Positions 1 to 9,820 are shown, numbered from the stretch's first letter. The stretch is 59,601 nt of DNA from an uncultured Mucispirillum sp. (GCA_944326705.1 CALVEY010000014.1:1-59601); one strand, 5' to 3'. Notes: generated from the letters alone by a model not told the origin. Translations and numbers: made by a program.

Positions 1-162
1 AGCTCCTTTCATATCTTTTTAGTATATCATAGAAAACTTAAGTTTGCACTATTTACAGACTTTTTTTCACAGGCTCCACCAAAAGCATTGTCTAATGCGA
101 ACAGTCCATTTAGAACAGTTAGTACTCTCTCTGCATATATAGAAGAATTATTAAATATATAA
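1..162 (+). CDS. 3' end of an upstream gene (5' part outside window), possibly a LysR-type regulator
   Basis: The first frame is open from base 1 to a TAA at 160-162, giving 53 residues. It ends 15 bases before the next gene, on the same strand. The opening stretch (IFLVYHRKLKFALFTDFFSQ) resembles the last strand and helix of LysR-type substrate-binding domains. That likeness is weak and rests on about 25 residues. The following tail is rich in Ser, Asn and Ala and is not diagnostic. The frame could also be open by chance, although its position just ahead of a ribosome-binding site supports a real gene end. Confidence 0.35.
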   Translation, partial: SSFHIFLVYHRKLKFALFTDFFSQAPPKALSNANSPFRTVSTLSAYIEELLNI

Positions 163-177
163 TCTAGGAGTCTATAA

Positions 178-1674
178 GTGCTTTTTAATTCAATTGACTT
201 TTTATTTTTTTTTCCTATTGTTACATTAATTTATTTTGTAATACCACACAAGGTTAGATATATTTGGCTTTTGATTGCAAGCTACTATTTTTATATGGCT
301 TGGAACCCAGTATATTCCTTATTAATGCTTACATCAACATTTATAACATATTTGAGTGGTATATTAATAGATAAAGCAAATAATAATGGTGGTGAAAAAG
401 CTGAAAAATTAAAGAAATTATGGGTAACTTTAAGTTTAGTTTTAAATCTTTCTATACTATTTTTCTTTAAATACTTTTACTTTGCTGTGGATAATATTAA
501 TATTTTATTATCAGCACTTCATGTGCAATTAATTCAGCCAAAATTTGATATAATATTACCAGTAGGAATATCGTTTTATACATTTCAGGCATTAAGTTAT
601 ACAATGGATATATATCGTAGGGAAGTATATGCAGAGCGTAATTTTTTGAAATATGCATTATTTGTATCTTTTTTCCCACAGCTTGTAGCAGGTCCAATAG
701 AAAGAAGTAAAAATTTATTAGTTCAAATAAATCAGAAACATACCTTTAATTATGAAAGAATGAAAGATGGTTTACTGTTAATGCTTTTTGGATATTTTTT
801 AAAAATGGTAATAGCAGACAGGGCAGCAATATTAGTAAACTTTGTATTTGAAAATTATGAGGCATATTCTGGGTTAGAAATAGCAATTACAGTAATTGCA
901 TTTGCAATACAGGTGTATGGAGATTTTGCAGGATATTCAGCTATAGCTTTAGGAGCTGCCTGGGTAATGGGCTTTAAACTTATGCAAAACTTTAACCACC
1001 CATATTTTGCAACATCTATACAAGATTATTGGGGACGGTGGCATATATCTCTTTCCACTTGGTTAAGAGATTATGTATATTTACCTATTATTTTTAGTGG
1101 AAAAAAACTCAGTAAGATAAAAAATTATTTTGCAATTATTTTAACATTTTTTATAAGTGGTTTATGGCATGGAGCTAATTGGACTTATGTAGTTTGGGGT
1201 TTATATCATGGCTTTTGTATAGTTGCAGCTGAAATATCTAATCCATATAAGAAAAAATTATATAAAAAATTGAAAATCAATACAAAATGTTTTAGTTTTA
1301 GATTATCGGCAATGATAATAACTTTTTTGCTAGTGAATATAGGGTATTTAATATTTAGAGCTCCAGATTTTTACACAGCATTTGAAATGTGGAAACAGAT
1401 GTTTAGCGTATGGAATCCATGGATATTTTTTGATAACTCCCTTTATGATATGGGGCTTGATAGAAAAGATTTCTGGGTATTATGTTTCTCTGTTGTAATA
1501 TTATGGGTAGTATCATTTATGCAGGAAAAGGGAATAAAAATAAGAGAAGAACTGGCGAAACAGAATTTCATATTTAGAGTTTTAGTATATACTATTACTG
1601 TTTTATTTATACTAATTTTTGGCATATATGGTCCTGAATATAATGAAAGCCAATTTATATATTTTCAGTTTTAG
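178..1674 (+). CDS. MBOAT-family membrane-bound O-acyltransferase (AlgI-like)
   Basis: This is a polytopic inner-membrane acyltransferase of 498 residues, the usual length for the AlgI/DltB group. Such proteins move acyl (usually acetyl) groups across the membrane onto cell-surface polysaccharides. Around residues 285-300 it has the family signature WGRWHISLSTWLRDY. Around residue 330 it has GLWHGANW, which holds the conserved histidine. The start is GTG, with AGGAG at 166-170 seven bases upstream. The next gene follows after nine bases and encodes an SGNH-like protein, the classic partner of these enzymes. The pair probably O-acylates a surface glycan; the substrate cannot be read from the sequence. 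Confidence 0.9.
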   Translation: MLFNSIDFLFFFPIVTLIYFVIPHKVRYIWLLIASYYFYMAWNPVYSLLMLTSTFITYLSGILIDKANNNGGEKAEKLKKLWVTLSLVLNLSILFFFKYFYFAVDNINILLSALHVQLIQPKFDIILPVGISFYTFQALSYTMDIYRREVYAERNFLKYALFVSFFPQLVAGPIERSKNLLVQINQKHTFNYERMKDGLLLMLFGYFLKMVIADRAAILVNFVFENYEAYSGLEIAITVIAFAIQVYGDFAGYSAIALGAAWVMGFKLMQNFNHPYFATSIQDYWGRWHISLSTWLRDYVYLPIIFSGKKLSKIKNYFAIILTFFISGLWHGANWTYVVWGLYHGFCIVAAEISNPYKKKLYKKLKINTKCFSFRLSAMIITFLLVNIGYLIFRAPDFYTAFEMWKQMFSVWNPWIFFDNSLYDMGLDRKDFWVLCFSVVILWVVSFMQEKGIKIREELAKQNFIFRVLVYTITVLFILIFGIYGPEYNESQFIYFQF

Positions 1675-1683
1675 AGGTGTAGT

Positions 1684-3084
1684 ATGAAAAAAGTTATTTT
1701 TTCATTACTTATAATTGTTGTAATTTATTCAGCTATAAATTATGTTTCTGATATAATAAGATTTAAGCAGTATGGCACTATATCAAAAAAACAATTCTAC
1801 AATGAAAATATAGATTATGATGTAATTTTTTTGGGTGACAGTACTGTTTTTTTTGGGATATCTCCACTTTATTTATTTGAAAAATATGGTTTAAGTTCAT
1901 ATAATTTAGCTGTCCCAGGTTGTGCATATGATGATTTATATGCCATTTCCTTAGATGCTATTAATAATAAAAAAACTAAACTTTTTATTTTGGAATACAT
2001 GAGTTTATTAAGGAATCCTAAAAGTCAAACTTATTCTATTAGCAATATATCATCTGTAAAAAATACATGTATCAGATTTAGTGCATTTTATAAAGATGAT
2101 AATTTTACTAAAGCAATACAAGATGCTAGTATTTACTATACTTTTCATGATAGGTGGAAAAAAATAGATAATAATGATTTTTATGCAAATAGATATCTCC
2201 GTGGATATTTTTCTAGAGTATATTTTAAAGAACAACAAATAAATATTGATAATAATTCATTTCAATTATCAGATATACAAAAGAAACAAATAGATGAATA
2301 TATTGATTTATTAGCCAAAAATAATATAAAACTTGTTTTAATAGCAATGCCAAAAACAGTTAAAAGAAGTCTTTGGTCTAGTGCTGCAATAAGTGCGGTA
2401 GAAAATTATGTGTCTAGATATAATATTGAATTTATTGATTTAAATGATTTAAGTATTTTTGATTTAAATAGAGATTTTGAATCATATCCTCATCTTACTT
2501 TCCAAGGTGGTAAAAAATTAATGAACAGACAGGATTTTATTCCGTATATTATGGAAAAGTATAATTTAGCAGATCACAGACAGGAAAAACAGTATGCACA
2601 ATGGCATAAAGATTATGAAAAACAAGAACGCATGATCAATATGCAAGAATTTAAAGTGATACACAATAATATTCAAGCATGGTGGCAAAATAGTTATTAC
2701 GATAACTATACCATGCTTATATCTACTAACGGTGATAATGTGCTAAACAGATTACCGCAGGATATGAAAGATAAATTTAAATCACTGGGGCTTAATAAAT
2801 TTGAAACAGATAAGAAAAATCAGAAATATGTGGCAATAATAGATAATAATCAAGTATTTTATGAAGAAGTATCTGATAAAAAGGCAGAATATAAAGGCAG
2901 AATGAAAAATATAGTAAATTTGCTTGTATCATCAGAGAATAAGAAAGCCACAATTAATGTAAGCGGAAAACCAAGAGCTAAAAATAAGTATGGTATTAAC
3001 TTTGTAATATATGATAAAGTTAACAGAGAGATAGTAGATAGTATATGGCTAGACCCATCAGATTTTAATAAAATTCGCAGATAA
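1684..3084 (+). CDS. SGNH-hydrolase-like exported partner of the MBOAT enzyme
   Basis: The protein has 466 residues with one N-terminal hydrophobic segment (about residues 4-20) that should anchor it facing the periplasm. Around residue 54 the motif LGDSTVFFG fits block I of the GDSL/SGNH fold, with serine as nucleophile. Near residue 267, YPHLTFQGG is a plausible block V histidine, although the usual Asp two to three residues before it is absent (ESYPH). Proteins of this kind (AlgJ/AlgX/DltD-like) complete acyl transfer for MBOAT enzymes. The last 150 residues match nothing I recognise. It is cotranscribed with the acyltransferase upstream and followed by a strong terminator. Confidence 0.65.
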   Translation: MKKVIFSLLIIVVIYSAINYVSDIIRFKQYGTISKKQFYNENIDYDVIFLGDSTVFFGISPLYLFEKYGLSSYNLAVPGCAYDDLYAISLDAINNKKTKLFILEYMSLLRNPKSQTYSISNISSVKNTCIRFSAFYKDDNFTKAIQDASIYYTFHDRWKKIDNNDFYANRYLRGYFSRVYFKEQQINIDNNSFQLSDIQKKQIDEYIDLLAKNNIKLVLIAMPKTVKRSLWSSAAISAVENYVSRYNIEFIDLNDLSIFDLNRDFESYPHLTFQGGKKLMNRQDFIPYIMEKYNLADHRQEKQYAQWHKDYEKQERMINMQEFKVIHNNIQAWWQNSYYDNYTMLISTNGDNVLNRLPQDMKDKFKSLGLNKFETDKKNQKYVAIIDNNQVFYEEVSDKKAEYKGRMKNIVNLLVSSENKKATINVSGKPRAKNKYGINFVIYDKVNREIVDSIWLDPSDFNKIRR

Positions 3085-3088
3085 ATTT

Positions 3089-3117
3089 ATCCCCTTTTGT
3101 AAAAAAGGGGATTTTTT
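3089..3117 (+). terminator. Rho-independent terminator of the MBOAT-SGNH pair
   Basis: A perfect 10-bp stem ATCCCCTTTT / AAAAGGGGAT with a 4-base loop is followed by a run of T. It begins 4 bases after the stop codon. Confidence 0.85.
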
Positions 3118-3137
3118 GTATATTAAATCTATTTCTA

Positions 3138-3166
3138 TTGCATTTTTTCTAATGAATAAATATTAT
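3138..3166 (+). promoter_or_regulatory. Candidate sigma70-type promoter of cysK
   Basis: TTGCAT and TATTAT are separated by 17 bases and lie just after the preceding terminator. The leader to cysK is about 20 bases, too short for a riboswitch. Confidence 0.45.
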
Positions 3167-3191
3167 ATATAATATTTTAATGGAGTAGATT

Positions 3192-4106
3192 ATGAAAATA
3201 GCAGAAAATATGTTAGAATTAATAGGTAATACCCCTATAGTAAAAATAAATAAATTAAATAACACAGATGCATTGATATATGCAAAATTAGAATCATTTA
3301 ATCCATTTTCCAGTGCAAAAGACAGAGTTGGGCTTGCTATGATAGAGCAGGCAGAGCGTGACGGACTATTAAAAAAAGGCGGCGTTATTATTGAGCCAAC
3401 AAGTGGAAATACAGGTATTGGTCTTGCTGGTGCTGCCACAATAAAAGGTTATCGTCTTATCCTTACTATGCCAGAAACTATGAGCATTGAAAGGCGTAAA
3501 CTGCTTAAAGCATTTGGTGCAGAAATTGTATTAACTGAAGGCAGTAAAGGTATGAGCGGAGCAGTTGCAAAGGCAGAAGAGCTTGCAAAAGAGATAGATG
3601 GTGCATTTATGCCACAGCAGTTTAAAAATAAAGCTAACAGCAGTATCCATAAAGCAACTACTGCAAAAGAACTTTATAATGATATGGATGGGAAAATTGA
3701 TATTTTCATAGCAGCAGTAGGCACTGGCGGCACAATTACTGGTGTTGGTGAGTATTTAAAAGAAAAAAACAGCAATATAAAAGTAATAGCAGTAGAGCCT
3801 GCATCATCGCCTGTTTTATCTGGAGGAAAAGCAGGTCCCCATAAAATACAGGGGATAGGTGCTGGGTTTGTGCCTGAAGTATTAAATACAAAAATATATG
3901 ATGAAGTAGTGCAGATTACTGATGATGAAGCATATAATATGGCAAAAGAGTTGGCTAAAAAAGAAAGTATTTTAGCAGGTATATCATCAGGAGCGGTGGT
4001 GGCTGCAGCTTTAAAAGTGGGTGCAAGAAAAGAAAATGCAGGCAAAAATATAGCTGTATTATTACCAGATACTGGTGAAAGGTATCTTTCTGTTTTAGCA
4101 GAATAG
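3192..4106 (+). CDS. cysK: Cysteine synthase A (O-acetylserine sulfhydrylase)
   Basis: A PLP enzyme that makes L-cysteine from O-acetylserine and sulfide in the cytoplasm. Its 304 residues match the family length. NPFSSAKDR carries the PLP-binding lysine at residue 43. TSGNTGIGLA (about residue 75) is the substrate-binding loop and GTGGTITG (about residue 178) is the phosphate-binding loop. The start ATG has GGAG at 3182-3185. It has its own terminator upstream and candidate promoter. rnr follows after 15 bases, so the two are probably cotranscribed. A CysM assignment is less likely given the motifs and length. Confidence 0.93.
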   Translation: MKIAENMLELIGNTPIVKINKLNNTDALIYAKLESFNPFSSAKDRVGLAMIEQAERDGLLKKGGVIIEPTSGNTGIGLAGAATIKGYRLILTMPETMSIERRKLLKAFGAEIVLTEGSKGMSGAVAKAEELAKEIDGAFMPQQFKNKANSSIHKATTAKELYNDMDGKIDIFIAAVGTGGTITGVGEYLKEKNSNIKVIAVEPASSPVLSGGKAGPHKIQGIGAGFVPEVLNTKIYDEVVQITDDEAYNMAKELAKKESILAGISSGAVVAAALKVGARKENAGKNIAVLLPDTGERYLSVLAE

Positions 4107-4121
4107 TTTAAGGATATTATT

Positions 4122-6245
4122 TTGGATAATAAATTAAGAAAAAAAGCGTTAAATATATTGGTAAAATTTCCAAGTATTTCTTCTTATGAACTTGCTAATA
4201 TTTTATGTATTGATGAAAGGCAGGCAAGAAAGCTCATAAAAAATCTGCCGCAGGATATTATAGAAGAAAATGTAAGAAAAATAAAAAAAGAAAAAAAGGA
4301 AGAAAAGCAGGAAGCAAGGCAGGATAAAAAAAGCCATATTGGAGCAACCCTTAAGGGCACAATATCTATTCATAAAGACGGGTATGGCTTTTTTATACCT
4401 GATGATAAAAATATAGAAGATGCTTTTATTCACCCTAAAAAATTAAAAGGTGCCAGTCATAATGATGTGTGTCTTGCCCGTATTGGTATATATAAAGGCA
4501 AACGGGAAGCAGAAGTTGTTCAGATTATAGAGCGAGGCATCGAGCAGGTGGTGGGAGTTGTTGAAAAATACAGAAATAACTACCACATTATACCATTTTC
4601 TAGAAATTTTCAAGGTCATATCATTATAAAAAACAGCAGTAAAGAATTAAATGATGATGATGTAGTAATATGTAAAATAGAAAAATACCCATCACAGAAT
4701 AATTTTGCAACTGGTAAAATATTAGAAAAAATAGGCACTTTAAGTGATAAAGATATAGATAATAAAATAGTGATGTATAAATATGCTTTAACTCATGATT
4801 TTCCAAGTGAAGTTATGCAGGAATGCGAAAGCATTGAAAATGGCACATTTAAAATAAATAAAAAAAATCTTACTGATTTTAGAGAGCTTTATACCGTTAC
4901 AATAGACGGGGAAAGTGCAAGAGATTTTGATGATGCAATAAGTATATCTAAAAAAGGTCATGATTATGAGCTTTATGTGCATATTGCTGATGTTTCAAGA
5001 TTTGTGGAGCGAGGAAGTTATTTAAATAAGGAAGCTATGGAGCGCGGCACAAGTGTATATTTTCCAGAATTTGCTATACCTATGCTTCCAGAAGTGCTTT
5101 CAAACGGCGTATGCAGTCTTGTGCCCCATGAAGACAGGTATACTGTTACATGCAGAATGGTTTTTGATAAATCAGGTCATAAAAAAGAAGCTGAATTTTA
5201 CCGCTCTATAATTAATTCTAACCACAGGCTTACATATAACTATGTAAATGACATATTTAATAACACGGCAGAAAGTGATGACGAAAAACTTATTCCATTT
5301 CTGCAGACTGCTAAAGAATTAACTGAAATTCTGCTTATAAAGCGTGAAAAAGATGGTGTTATTGATTTTGATTTGCCAGAAGCAGAATTTTTCTTTGATA
5401 ATGAAGGTGAAATTATTGATATTAAACCTAGAGAAAGGGGATATGCAGAAAGGTTAATAGAATGTTTTATGATTGCAGCAAATGAATCTGCAGCAGAATA
5501 TTTTGAAGAGCATGATTTAAAAGGCATATACAGAGTCCATGGTGAGCCAGATGTTAAAAAAATAGATGACTGGATAGAAATGGCAAGAAATTTTGGCTTA
5601 AAAGTGCCGCCTGTTGAATATCCTGTTACACCAGAAACTGTTGCAGAGTTAAGCAGGATTGCTTCATCTTCAAAACATGCAGACCTTTTAGGCTCTCTGC
5701 TTATAAGAAGTATGATGCGGGCAGAATATACCACAGAAAATCAAGGCCATTTTGGGCTTGCTTCCAGTGCTTATACTCATTTTACAAGTCCTATTAGACG
5801 CTACCCTGATTTATTAGTTCACAGGGCATTACTTGCAGGTCTTAAATTAGGCAGCATAAGTGAGCCATTAGAAGAATTAAAAGAGCTTGCTGCTCACTGC
5901 TCAAAAAGAGAAAGGGTTGCTCAGGATGCAGAACATGATATAGGTGCATTTAAAAAGCTTGAGTATATTTCAAGCCATTATGATGATATATTTACAGGCT
6001 ATATTAACAGGATTACAGGCAACGGCATATTTATATATATAGAAAAATTAATGATGACAGGCTATATTGATTATTCATACATTGATTTTGATATTTTTTA
6101 TAAGTATGGAGAATCAGCCATAGGGGATAGAAGCGGAGAAAGGTATAGAGTAGGGGATAAAATAAGAGTAGTTCCTTATAAATTAGATATTGCTTCATTA
6201 CAGGCAGATTTTACAATATACAGGAAAAAGGGCAGAAAAAAGTAA
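4122..6245 (+). CDS. rnr: Ribonuclease R (RNase II/RNB family 3'-5' exoribonuclease)
   Basis: A processive 3'-to-5' exoribonuclease that degrades structured RNA. Its 707 residues show the standard order: an N-terminal winged helix (about 1-60), a Lys/Glu-rich linker, cold-shock RNA-binding domains (about 75-225), the RNB catalytic domain (about 250-580) and a C-terminal S1 domain (about 625-700). The catalytic acidic cluster is in DGESARDFDDAIS near residue 265. FGLASSAYTHFTSPIRRYPD, further on, is the other RNB signature. The start is TTG with AAGGA at 4110-4114, seven bases upstream. It follows cysK closely. Confidence 0.93.
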   Translation: MDNKLRKKALNILVKFPSISSYELANILCIDERQARKLIKNLPQDIIEENVRKIKKEKKEEKQEARQDKKSHIGATLKGTISIHKDGYGFFIPDDKNIEDAFIHPKKLKGASHNDVCLARIGIYKGKREAEVVQIIERGIEQVVGVVEKYRNNYHIIPFSRNFQGHIIIKNSSKELNDDDVVICKIEKYPSQNNFATGKILEKIGTLSDKDIDNKIVMYKYALTHDFPSEVMQECESIENGTFKINKKNLTDFRELYTVTIDGESARDFDDAISISKKGHDYELYVHIADVSRFVERGSYLNKEAMERGTSVYFPEFAIPMLPEVLSNGVCSLVPHEDRYTVTCRMVFDKSGHKKEAEFYRSIINSNHRLTYNYVNDIFNNTAESDDEKLIPFLQTAKELTEILLIKREKDGVIDFDLPEAEFFFDNEGEIIDIKPRERGYAERLIECFMIAANESAAEYFEEHDLKGIYRVHGEPDVKKIDDWIEMARNFGLKVPPVEYPVTPETVAELSRIASSSKHADLLGSLLIRSMMRAEYTTENQGHFGLASSAYTHFTSPIRRYPDLLVHRALLAGLKLGSISEPLEELKELAAHCSKRERVAQDAEHDIGAFKKLEYISSHYDDIFTGYINRITGNGIFIYIEKLMMTGYIDYSYIDFDIFYKYGESAIGDRSGERYRVGDKIRVVPYKLDIASLQADFTIYRKKGRKK

Positions 6246-6281
6246 AAAATATATAGGTTTGAAAGAATTAAGGTAATGTAT

Positions 6282-7916
6282 CTATCTTATTTCAAACCTT
6301 TCATCAGCATTTACTTCAAATACTGGTATCATAATTTCATCAGAGTCTTCTAAATCTTCTATTTTTTTGCCTTCAGCTATTATGCTGTTAATAGAAAAAC
6401 TCATGCTGATAAATTTATTATATATAATATCTCTTTTTTCTGTATCTTCATATCCATCAAATATTTCCCATACAGCTCTGTATATTCTGCTGTAATCTGC
6501 AAACTGGGTATAGTTAATAGATACAGGTTCTTCTTCGTCCTGCATATAAATTACTATATTTTCAGGAAATGCTATACCTTCATACAGGTTAGCAGCAAAT
6601 ATTTCTGGTATAAATATTAAAGATTCAATACATAATGTAAAATCATTAACTGCATCATCGAGCTTATCTATAAGATAGAAAAAAGCATCTTCTGCATCTT
6701 CATGCTCTTCTTCATCAAAAGGTTTTAAGTTATAAATTACATTGCATATTTTTTTTAAGTTATTTTTCAGCTCTACATATCCTTCTTTTCCTTCATATTT
6801 ATAAGGCAGTGTTGTATCTTCATGCTGAGTAAGAATTATATACTGCCTTAAAGTATAAAAATGGTCTGGAATATTAAGGGAGTTATCTATATAGTCGCCT
6901 ATTATATTGCTAAGTTCATTAATATAAATATCGTCAATACAGCATTCGCTTATAATATTGCCTGCAAATTTTGCAGCATATATTTTAACGCATACAGATT
7001 TCTGGTTGCCAAGATATTTGTGGAGTATATTTTCAATTTGATTCCAGAATATTAAATCATCAAGTCTGCCAGACTGCATTTCATCTCTTGCAACAAGCAG
7101 CGGATTATAATATACATTCCAGTTATGGTAATGTTTATTAAATTCAGATGAATATGTAAGTTTTGCAGGGGTTTTTGATAGTATGCTTTTTATAGTCTGT
7201 AATAAAGATGCAGTAAAAGTGCCAACAGCAATAAAAACTGCTTCATGCAGGTTTTCACCAGCTCCAAAAGTTAATTCTTTTATACTGTTATCAAATACAG
7301 GGCATGTAATATTCCATTCTATTTCTATTTTTTCATTATCAAAGGCAATAATTACAGGTCTTATTACAAGCATCCATTCTGGTACATATATGCTGTTATC
7401 TGTAACAATATCTTCCTGCGGCAGACTTCTATGGAGCAGATTAAAAAGGATAAAATCAAGAGTTTCTTTTTCAGAAGCATTTTTACCTGTGCCAAATTTT
7501 TCTTTTATCTGCTTAGCTTTTATAATATCTTCACATTCGCCTATGAAATATCCGATATTAAAATCACGCCATTTTACTGCACTTTCTTTTGTTTTTGGTA
7601 TAAGTTCTACTGCTTTTTTGAAATGCTCTAATGCTTCTTCTTCCTTATCTGCATAAAAATATGCAAAGCCTGCACGATAATGCCAAAGTGGGTCATTTTC
7701 GCCCATATCTTTTACAGAAAGTAAAAGAGAAAGCCCTTTATTAATATATTTATTATCATCATCAGCCATTACAGGCATATTACAGTATGCTCTGGCTAAA
7801 AGGCATGTAAGCTCGTAATCAAGGGTTTCATTACTATTTTCAAGAAGCTTAATAATTTCTGCATGTTTTTCTTCAGTATGCAGTTTTTCGATTTGTTTTA
7901 AGATAGATTGTTTCAT
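6282..7916 (-). CDS. TPR-containing cytoplasmic protein, larger member of a paralogous pair
   Basis: A 544-residue acidic soluble protein without signal peptide or membrane segments. The first 115 residues form tetratricopeptide-like helices, for example LWHYRAGFAYFYADKEEEAL. The rest matches no family I can name. It has predicted mixed secondary structure and strongly acidic patches near residues 400 and 520. The N-terminus resembles that of the upstream gene, which ends inside its start codon (ATGA overlap), so the two are translationally coupled. A role as scaffold or immunity-type protein would be a guess. An inverted repeat at 6255-6264/6290-6299 overlaps its 3' end, between it and the convergent rnr. 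Confidence 0.75.
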   Translation of the reverse strand: MKQSILKQIEKLHTEEKHAEIIKLLENSNETLDYELTCLLARAYCNMPVMADDDNKYINKGLSLLLSVKDMGENDPLWHYRAGFAYFYADKEEEALEHFKKAVELIPKTKESAVKWRDFNIGYFIGECEDIIKAKQIKEKFGTGKNASEKETLDFILFNLLHRSLPQEDIVTDNSIYVPEWMLVIRPVIIAFDNEKIEIEWNITCPVFDNSIKELTFGAGENLHEAVFIAVGTFTASLLQTIKSILSKTPAKLTYSSEFNKHYHNWNVYYNPLLVARDEMQSGRLDDLIFWNQIENILHKYLGNQKSVCVKIYAAKFAGNIISECCIDDIYINELSNIIGDYIDNSLNIPDHFYTLRQYIILTQHEDTTLPYKYEGKEGYVELKNNLKKICNVIYNLKPFDEEEHEDAEDAFFYLIDKLDDAVNDFTLCIESLIFIPEIFAANLYEGIAFPENIVIYMQDEEEPVSINYTQFADYSRIYRAVWEIFDGYEDTEKRDIIYNKFISMSFSINSIIAEGKKIEDLEDSDEIMIPVFEVNADERFEIR

Positions 7917-8620
7917 AAAGCTATTTTACAATGTTCTCTAAATTCTTTATTAATGATACCTGCAAACCTGTTCAGCGCATCAGCAATACCATTTTCATAA
8001 GTAGTAGAATCGCCGTCAATACAGTATTTTTTAGTGCAGTCATCTGGATACATTATTTCAAATGAAAGTCTTGCGCCGCTTCTGTGCATATGGCTTATTT
8101 CCATCTTTAAGTGAATATTATATTTTGGGAATAATAGTTCTATTTTATTATCATCAATATTGCATATAGTCATTTTATCGTCTTTTGATGCTTCTTTTAA
8201 AACAACGAAAATAACAGCTAATGCTCTATCAAATAATAATTCTCTGCAGCTGTCAACAAAGTGCTGCATATTCATTAATTCTGCAATATCTTTATCTTTT
8301 TGGACTATTCTTCCAATTTTATCAAAATACTCAATGGCATACTCTTCCTGACTCATAGTAAAGTAAACTTTTCCAGTAAGATAAAGCCATTTTAAATCAA
8401 ATTCTCCCTGGTCGGAAATTTGTTTAAGGATTTTTAATGCACAGTGCTGGTTATCATCATCATCGCCTTCAAGATTATCACTGTAAGCCAGTGCCAGCAG
8501 ATAAAGCAGATGATAAGTTTTCTGTTCTTCTGGAAGTGACTGTATAAGTGAGATAACTTCGCTGTATTCTCCAATATTATAAAGACTTTCTGCTTGTGTA
8601 ACTAATTCTTCTTGTGTCAT
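7913..8620 (-). CDS. TPR-containing protein, smaller member of the pair
   Basis: A 235-residue soluble acidic protein. Residues 1-110 form TPR-like helix pairs, for example YHLLYLLALAYSDN and KWLYLTGKVYFTMSQEEYAIEYFDKI. Residues 130-235 form a separate domain with a Cys-Asn-Ile-Asp stretch that I do not recognise. A TTG two codons upstream also opens the frame. The ATG at 8620 is the better start because AAGGA sits six bases before it, while the TTG would touch that site. Its stop overlaps the start of the larger paralogue by four bases (ATGA). Confidence 0.72.
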   Translation of the reverse strand: MTQEELVTQAESLYNIGEYSEVISLIQSLPEEQKTYHLLYLLALAYSDNLEGDDDDNQHCALKILKQISDQGEFDLKWLYLTGKVYFTMSQEEYAIEYFDKIGRIVQKDKDIAELMNMQHFVDSCRELLFDRALAVIFVVLKEASKDDKMTICNIDDNKIELLFPKYNIHLKMEISHMHRSGARLSFEIMYPDDCTKKYCIDGDSTTYENGIADALNRFAGIINKEFREHCKIAL

Positions 8621-9031
8621 AAACAATCCTTATAAAATATTTTATACTTTAATGATTATAACCAGTATTAAGAAAATTGCAACAATTGATTAAATTGTTT
8701 TAAACTTTTTATTTCCTGCCTGCATAAATATTACAGCAGACAGGAAATATATATAATAGATTAAGTGCTGAATTTATACATTAAACTTTAAACTGACCTA
8801 TTTAAAAGACGCATGTGAATGCAAAAAGGTTACATTTTATCTTAATTATTTTATAAAAAAAAAGAAAATGTCAAATATTAAAATTATTTTTTAATATATT
8901 TATTGTTATAAATATAAAATAATAAGTTTACAGCATAATTTTTTATTTATTTACAACAGTATACCATAGAATGTATTAAAATATTTACTTTATATGGATA
9001 ATGTATTATAAATATTTTTAAGGATTTGTTT
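8621..9031. other. Divergent intergenic region with one dyad
   Basis: About 410 bases between the divergent TPR pair and modE. It holds one strong dyad, ATTTCCTGCCTGC at 8711-8723 against GCAGACAGGAAAT at 8736-8748 (one mismatch). There is no T-run after it on either strand, so it is not a typical terminator. A shorter CTGCCTG hairpin of similar core occurs at 45664-45686. The rest is AT-rich and I see no gene. Confidence 0.5.
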
Positions 9032-9820
9032 ATGAAAAATAATAATCGTAAAATTGACGGCAGATTTTGGCTTACAAATAATGGTGAATATTTTGCAGGC
9101 AGGGGGCGTATAGAGCTTTTAAAGCATATTAGAGAGACTGGCTCAATTGCTCGTGCTGCAAAAGTTATGGGAATGAGTTATAAGGCAGCCTGGGACAGTG
9201 TTGATGCTATGAATAAAATGACTGGTCAGACTCTTGTTCTTAGAACAAGCGGCGGCAGACATGGCGGCGGCAGTAAAATAACAGATGCTGGCTTAGAATT
9301 TATAGAAAGATATGATAAATATACAGAAACTTTTGATAAAGTGCTTTCTATTATTGACAATAACCCTGATATAGAAAGCCTTATTAACAGCTTTGATATA
9401 AAATCTTCTGCTGATAATGCTTTTAATGGAAAAGTATTAAATATTTCTGAAGGTGCAGTTTATTCTGCTGTGGAAATAGACTGTGTATCTTTTAAAATAT
9501 ATGCTTCTGTTTCAAAAAGCAGTGTAGAGCGTATGGCACTTACTGCTGGTGATGCTGTTACTGCATTAATTAATTCTAATCAGTTGATTTTATCCCTTGA
9601 TGAAGATATACATTTAAGCTGCAGAAATAAATTTACAGGCACAGTTAATTCTGTAAAAAAAGGTGCAGTTAACAGCGAAGTATTTATAGATTTAGATAAC
9701 AGTAATAAGTTATGTGTTATGGTAACTAATGAAAGCATAGACAGTATGAATATTGCTTATGGAAGTAAAGTATCTGCTTTTTGTAAAGCATCGTCTGTAT
9801 TAATAGTAAAACGAGTATAA
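9032..9820 (+). CDS. modE: ModE-type molybdate-responsive transcriptional regulator
   Basis: Binds DNA in response to molybdate or tungstate. Residues 1-110 are the ModE/LysR-type winged helix. It carries the typical SIARAAKVMGMSYKAAWDSV helix-turn-helix and the RTSGGRHGGGSKITDAG wing. Residues 130-262 hold two Mop/TOBE oxyanion-binding repeats, beginning FNGKVLNISEGAVYSAVEI and FTGTVNSVKKGAVNSEVFI. The length of 262 is that of full ModE. I chose the ATG at 9032 over the TTG at 9026 because AAGGA (9020-9024) is correctly spaced only for the ATG. No mod transport genes are next to it. The downstream neighbour is a lipid A deacylase one base away. Confidence 0.9.
   Translation: MKNNNRKIDGRFWLTNNGEYFAGRGRIELLKHIRETGSIARAAKVMGMSYKAAWDSVDAMNKMTGQTLVLRTSGGRHGGGSKITDAGLEFIERYDKYTETFDKVLSIIDNNPDIESLINSFDIKSSADNAFNGKVLNISEGAVYSAVEIDCVSFKIYASVSKSSVERMALTAGDAVTALINSNQLILSLDEDIHLSCRNKFTGTVNSVKKGAVNSEVFIDLDNSNKLCVMVTNESIDSMNIAYGSKVSAFCKASSVLIVKRV

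Noticed and set aside
9026-9031. TTG start for modE two codons upstream of the ATG
   Set aside because: It would leave almost no space after AAGGA at 9020-9024; the ATG at 9032 is correctly spaced.
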